Positions 6,475 through 7,763 of a DNA stretch of 7,763 nt are shown here, piece after piece (the stretch's first letter is position 1; each line of letters opens with the position of its first letter). Source of the stretch: Bacteroidota bacterium (GTDB lineage Bacteria > Bacteroidota > Bacteroidia > JACCXN01); the NCBI GenBank assembly GCA_013696965.1, contig JACCXN010000033.1, positions 1 to 7,763 on the forward strand, given 5' to 3'. The position numbers and the translations under genes were made by a program. Under the pieces are notes generated by a model. That model saw nothing but the letters and a program-made list of their open reading frames with translations. It was not told the origin of the DNA and ran no database searches.

Positions 6475-6512
6475 CAAATGTAGCAAATGTGGCTTGCAAA
6501 TGTGCCAAATGT
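6475..6512 (-). promoter_or_regulatory. HK2 promoter candidate inside four CAAATGT repeats
   Basis: On the minus strand TACATTTG (6475-6482) fits the Bacteroidota -7 consensus TAnnTTTG, and TTTG (6506-6509) lies 23 bp upstream as a -33 element, slightly longer than usual. The same stretch holds four exact CAAATGT copies (plus strand) starting at 6475, 6484, 6497 and 6506. The boxes lie about 40-75 bp upstream of the HK2 start. Confidence 0.5.
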
Positions 6513-6618
6513 TTGACTGATTTCACGTTATAGGTTTTCCGAATTTTAGCATTACTTACAACTATTATTTAACATCAACCAGTTTTTTTGTTATTGGATA
6601 ATTATTAACTTTATAAAG

Positions 6619-6759
6619 GAAGGATTGGTATTAGTACATTTTGTCCTAATGAAGTATTTTGTCAACCAAAATGGTGGTGAAATTTATATTGAAAGTGAAG
6701 AACACAAAGGAACTACAGTGATTTTTACACTGCCATTGGCTGATGATTCACTTTATTAG
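6619..6759 (+). pseudogene. 3' relic of another histidine kinase, plus strand
   Basis: From about 6619 the frame reads KEGLVLV, then LMKYFVNQNGGEIYIESE, then HKGTTVIFTLPLADDSLY and a stop at 6757-6759. This matches the G2-box-to-C-terminus part of a HATPase domain (usual form GLGLVLxKxFV..NGGxIxVES..GKGTT..FTLP). The G2 glycines are damaged, apparently by a short insertion (HFV), and nothing kinase-like lies upstream. It runs opposite to HK2 and is less like HK1/HK2 than the 2679 remnant, so it comes from a different kinase. Confidence 0.7.
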
Positions 6760-6887
6760 TGGGGAATGACTGTGTATTAGTGCTATATCTTCACTATCAA
6801 TTTTATTTGCTTTCAAATGTTTGTTTGTCCCCATTAGATTAAATTTAATACAAAAATTGGACAAATTTAGGATGTGGGTATTCGAAT

Positions 6888-6920
6888 AGAAGCGGAGGGT
6901 AAATATAATTTTGATGTGCT
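6888..6920 (+). repeat. Left-flank direct repeat, copy 2
   Basis: It ends in the same 16 bases, ATAATTTTGATGTGCT (6905-6920), as the copy at 441-472, with similar AG-rich sequence before it. It lies 11 bp before the first REP-like hairpin of the RAYT locus. Confidence 0.6.
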
Positions 6921-6929
6921 AAGGTATCA

Positions 6930-6977
6930 ATGGGGCGTAGCCCTAAAATCTTGGTAGAAAAACAATGGAAATTTAAA
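6930..6977 (+). repeat. Extra copy of the RAYT element 5' end
   Basis: The hairpin motif GGGGCGTAGCCCT (6932-6944) and the following spacer (AAAATCTTGGTAGAAAAACA and on to ATTTAAA) repeat almost exactly at 7024-7072, 94 bp further on, with one difference in about 49 bases. It is the left end of an older or second element whose coding part is now only the short relic that follows. Confidence 0.8.
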
Positions 6978-7019
6978 GGTAGGTTTGCCTGGCAAGAAGG
7001 ATATGGGTCATTTTCCTAA
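6978..7019 (+). pseudogene. Relic of a second RAYT transposase gene (GRFAWQEGYGSFS)
   Basis: Forty-two bases between two copies of the element 5' end translate to GRFAWQEGYGSFS and a stop. This is the conserved segment GKFSWQDGYGAFTY that precedes the catalytic tyrosine helix in the RAYT at 7108 (its DNA at 7380-7421 is similar but clearly diverged). Everything before and after it is missing. It therefore came from a different RAYT copy than the neighbouring gene, as a scar of deletion or of one element landing in another. Confidence 0.75.
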
Positions 7020-7025
7020 ATCAAT

Positions 7026-7093
7026 GGGGCGTAGCCCCAAAATCTTGGTAGAAAAACAATGGAAATTTAAAAAAAAACAGGGGCGTAGCCCTG
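7026..7093 (+). repeat. 5' REP-like hairpin pair (GTA triloop type)
   Basis: Both motifs form GGGGC/GCCCC or GGGC/GCCC stems around GTA. The second ends 14 bp before the transposase start codon, so it would lie in the leader of the mRNA or over its promoter. Confidence 0.8.
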
Positions 7094-7107
7094 ACATCAT
7101 TACAACA

Positions 7108-7571
7108 ATGGCAAATACATACACACAATTATACATCCAATTCGTTTTTTCGATACAAGGGCGGCAAAACCTAATCAAAGAATCATTCAGAGATGAATTG
7201 GAAAAAGTGATGTGTGGAATTGTTACCAACCATAAATGTAAAACATACGCAATTTATTGCAATCCAGACCATACCCATATTTTTGTGGGAATGCACCCAA
7301 CAATTTCGCCTTCTAAACTAATGGAACAAGTGAAATCGGGTTCGTCAAAATGGCTGAATGAATCCCGATAATCGGGATGGGGAAATTTTCGTGGCAAGAT
7401 GGTTATGGGGCTTTTACCTATTCAAAATCGCATATCGACAAAGTAGTGAACTATGTTTTGAACCAACCAGAACATCATAAAAAACAATCTTCCCGAGACG
7501 AATACTTGTTACTATTAAAAAAATTTGAAATTGAATATGATGCAACATATTTGTTTGAATGTTACGATTAG
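7108..7571 (+). pseudogene. REP-associated tyrosine transposase (Y1_Tnp, IS200/IS605 superfamily), frameshifted
   Basis: The first part (7108-7371, 87 codons and stop) begins MANTYTQLYIQFVFS and carries the HUH motif DHTH (H55, H57). The second part (7377-7571, 64 codons) begins MGKFSWQDGYGAFTYSKSHI and carries the catalytic tyrosine in NYVLNQPEHH (Tyr26 of that part). Together they make about 152 residues, the normal family length, so nothing large is lost. The two parts are in different frames: one base is missing or two are extra within 17 bases holding the palindrome TCCCGATAATCGGGA. The start is the ATG at 7108; an upstream TTG in the same frame would only add repeat-derived sequence. 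As written, neither half could cut and join DNA alone. The second part's ATG follows the TAA by 5 bases, so re-initiation is possible but untested. No accessory TnpB gene is present. Confidence 0.85.
7363..7377. repeat. 15-nt palindrome at the transposase break
   Basis: TCCCGAT-A-ATCGGGA is a perfect palindrome with 7-bp arms and a one-base centre. It supplies the premature TAA (7369-7371) and spans the frame change. Confidence 0.8.
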
Positions 7572-7580
7572 GAAAGATTA

Positions 7581-7643
7581 CAGGGCTAACGCCCCTTTTT
7601 ATCTACATACATTTTTCTACCAAGAATACAGGGCTAACGCCCC
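7581..7643 (-). repeat. 3' REP-like hairpin pair (TAAC tetraloop type)
   Basis: CAGGGCTAACGCCCC occurs at 7581-7595 and 7629-7643, each able to form a GGGC/GCCC stem around TAAC. They are in the opposite orientation to the 5' pair and have one more loop base. The first starts 9 bp after the transposase stop and is followed by a T run, so it might also serve as a terminator. Confidence 0.8.
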
Positions 7644-7654
7644 TTTTTTGCTAC

Positions 7655-7763
7655 GAAGAATACAGGGCTACGCCCCTTATGCTACGGTAATAATGGGGCG
7701 TAGCCCTAAAATCTCCGTAGAAAAACAACGAAAATTTAAAAAACAGGGGCGTAGCCCTGAAAT
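7655..7763 (+). mobile_element. Junction and 5' end of a further RAYT-type element, cut by the window end
   Basis: Hairpins CAGGGCTACGCCCC (7663-7676), GGGGCGTAGCCCT (7695-7707) and CAGGGGCGTAGCCCTG (7744-7759) are joined by TTATGCTACGGTAATAAT, the same joint as between the tandem units at 481-1024 (read on the other strand). The last hairpin is followed by AAAT instead of ACATCATTACAACA, so it is unclear whether a transposase gene or a deleted unit follows. Confidence 0.75.

Larger units (their letters stand above)
7024..7645 (+). mobile_element. RAYT element: REP-like hairpin pair, transposase, REP-like hairpin pair
   Basis: The 5' side carries hairpins GGGGCGTAGCCCC (7026-7038) and CAGGGGCGTAGCCCTG (7078-7093). 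The 3' side carries two CAGGGCTAACGCCCC motifs (7581-7595, 7629-7643). Between them lies one Y1-type transposase gene. Limits are set by comparison with the three deletion derivatives at 481-1024, which keep just these ends. Related family knowledge: RAYTs are HUH endonucleases of the IS200/IS605 superfamily that act on REP hairpins as single strands. No target duplication is expected for that chemistry and none is seen. Confidence 0.8.

Noticed and set aside
6985-7107. N-terminal extension of the transposase from a TTG start
   Set aside because: These codons run through the relic in the wrong frame and the REP hairpins; family proteins start at the MANTYTQ-type methionine (7108).
7363-7380. 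Programmed ribosomal frameshift joining the two transposase parts
   Set aside because: There is no slippery heptamer before the stop and the palindrome contains the stop itself; a simple indel is more likely, with re-initiation kept only as an untested alternative.

Overview
The window looks like an accessory stretch of a Bacteroidota chromosome. It is AT-rich, no Shine-Dalgarno sequences precede the starts, a TAnnTTTG-type -7 promoter box is present, and the protein families (PAS histidine kinases ending in FHFTLP, an XRE repressor of the 'LNSEWLLTGNGNML' type, a 'MANTYTQLYIQFVFS' Y1 transposase) are typical of that phylum. The species cannot be named from the sequence.

Layout. 1-116: end of a possible gene running off the left edge (minus strand). 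117-472: non-coding, with one palindromic repeat. 473-1024: a tandem array of three ~185-bp units carrying twelve REP-like hairpin motifs. 1083-2627: PAS-PAS histidine kinase HK1 (minus). 2679-2855: the 3' end of a broken third kinase. 2933-3511: a degenerate receiver fused in frame to the last part of a kinase ATPase domain. 3508-3948 and 4044-4283: divergent XRE repressor and small HTH protein, with two related palindromes between them. 4255-4638: stand-alone response regulator overlapping the small HTH gene. 4905-6434: kinase HK2 (minus), a paralog of HK1. 6619-6759: another kinase 3' relic, on the plus strand. 6930-7763: a REP-associated tyrosine transposase (RAYT) locus with REP-like hairpins on both sides, a relic of another RAYT, and the start of a further copy cut by the window end.

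Main result. The 185-bp units at 481-1024 are internally deleted, non-autonomous copies of the RAYT element at 7024-7645, in inverted orientation. Each keeps the element's 5' hairpin pair and its 3' hairpin pair, and even the last two codons and stop of the transposase gene. About 463 bp of coding sequence is replaced by a constant 14-nt linker. The two element ends carry different hairpin types: a GTA triloop on the 5' side and a TAAC tetraloop, in opposite orientation, on the 3' side. The transposase itself is interrupted at a 15-nt palindrome that separates its HUH motif from its catalytic tyrosine.

The rest is a signalling cluster shaped by duplication and decay. Two soluble kinases, two kinase 3' fragments and a receiver/ATPase chimera surround a single-domain response regulator with an intact phosphoacceptor, which is co-transcribed with a Cro-like HTH gene opposite a repressor. 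HK1 and HK2 have no output domain of their own, so the response regulator is a possible partner; this is inference from proximity only.
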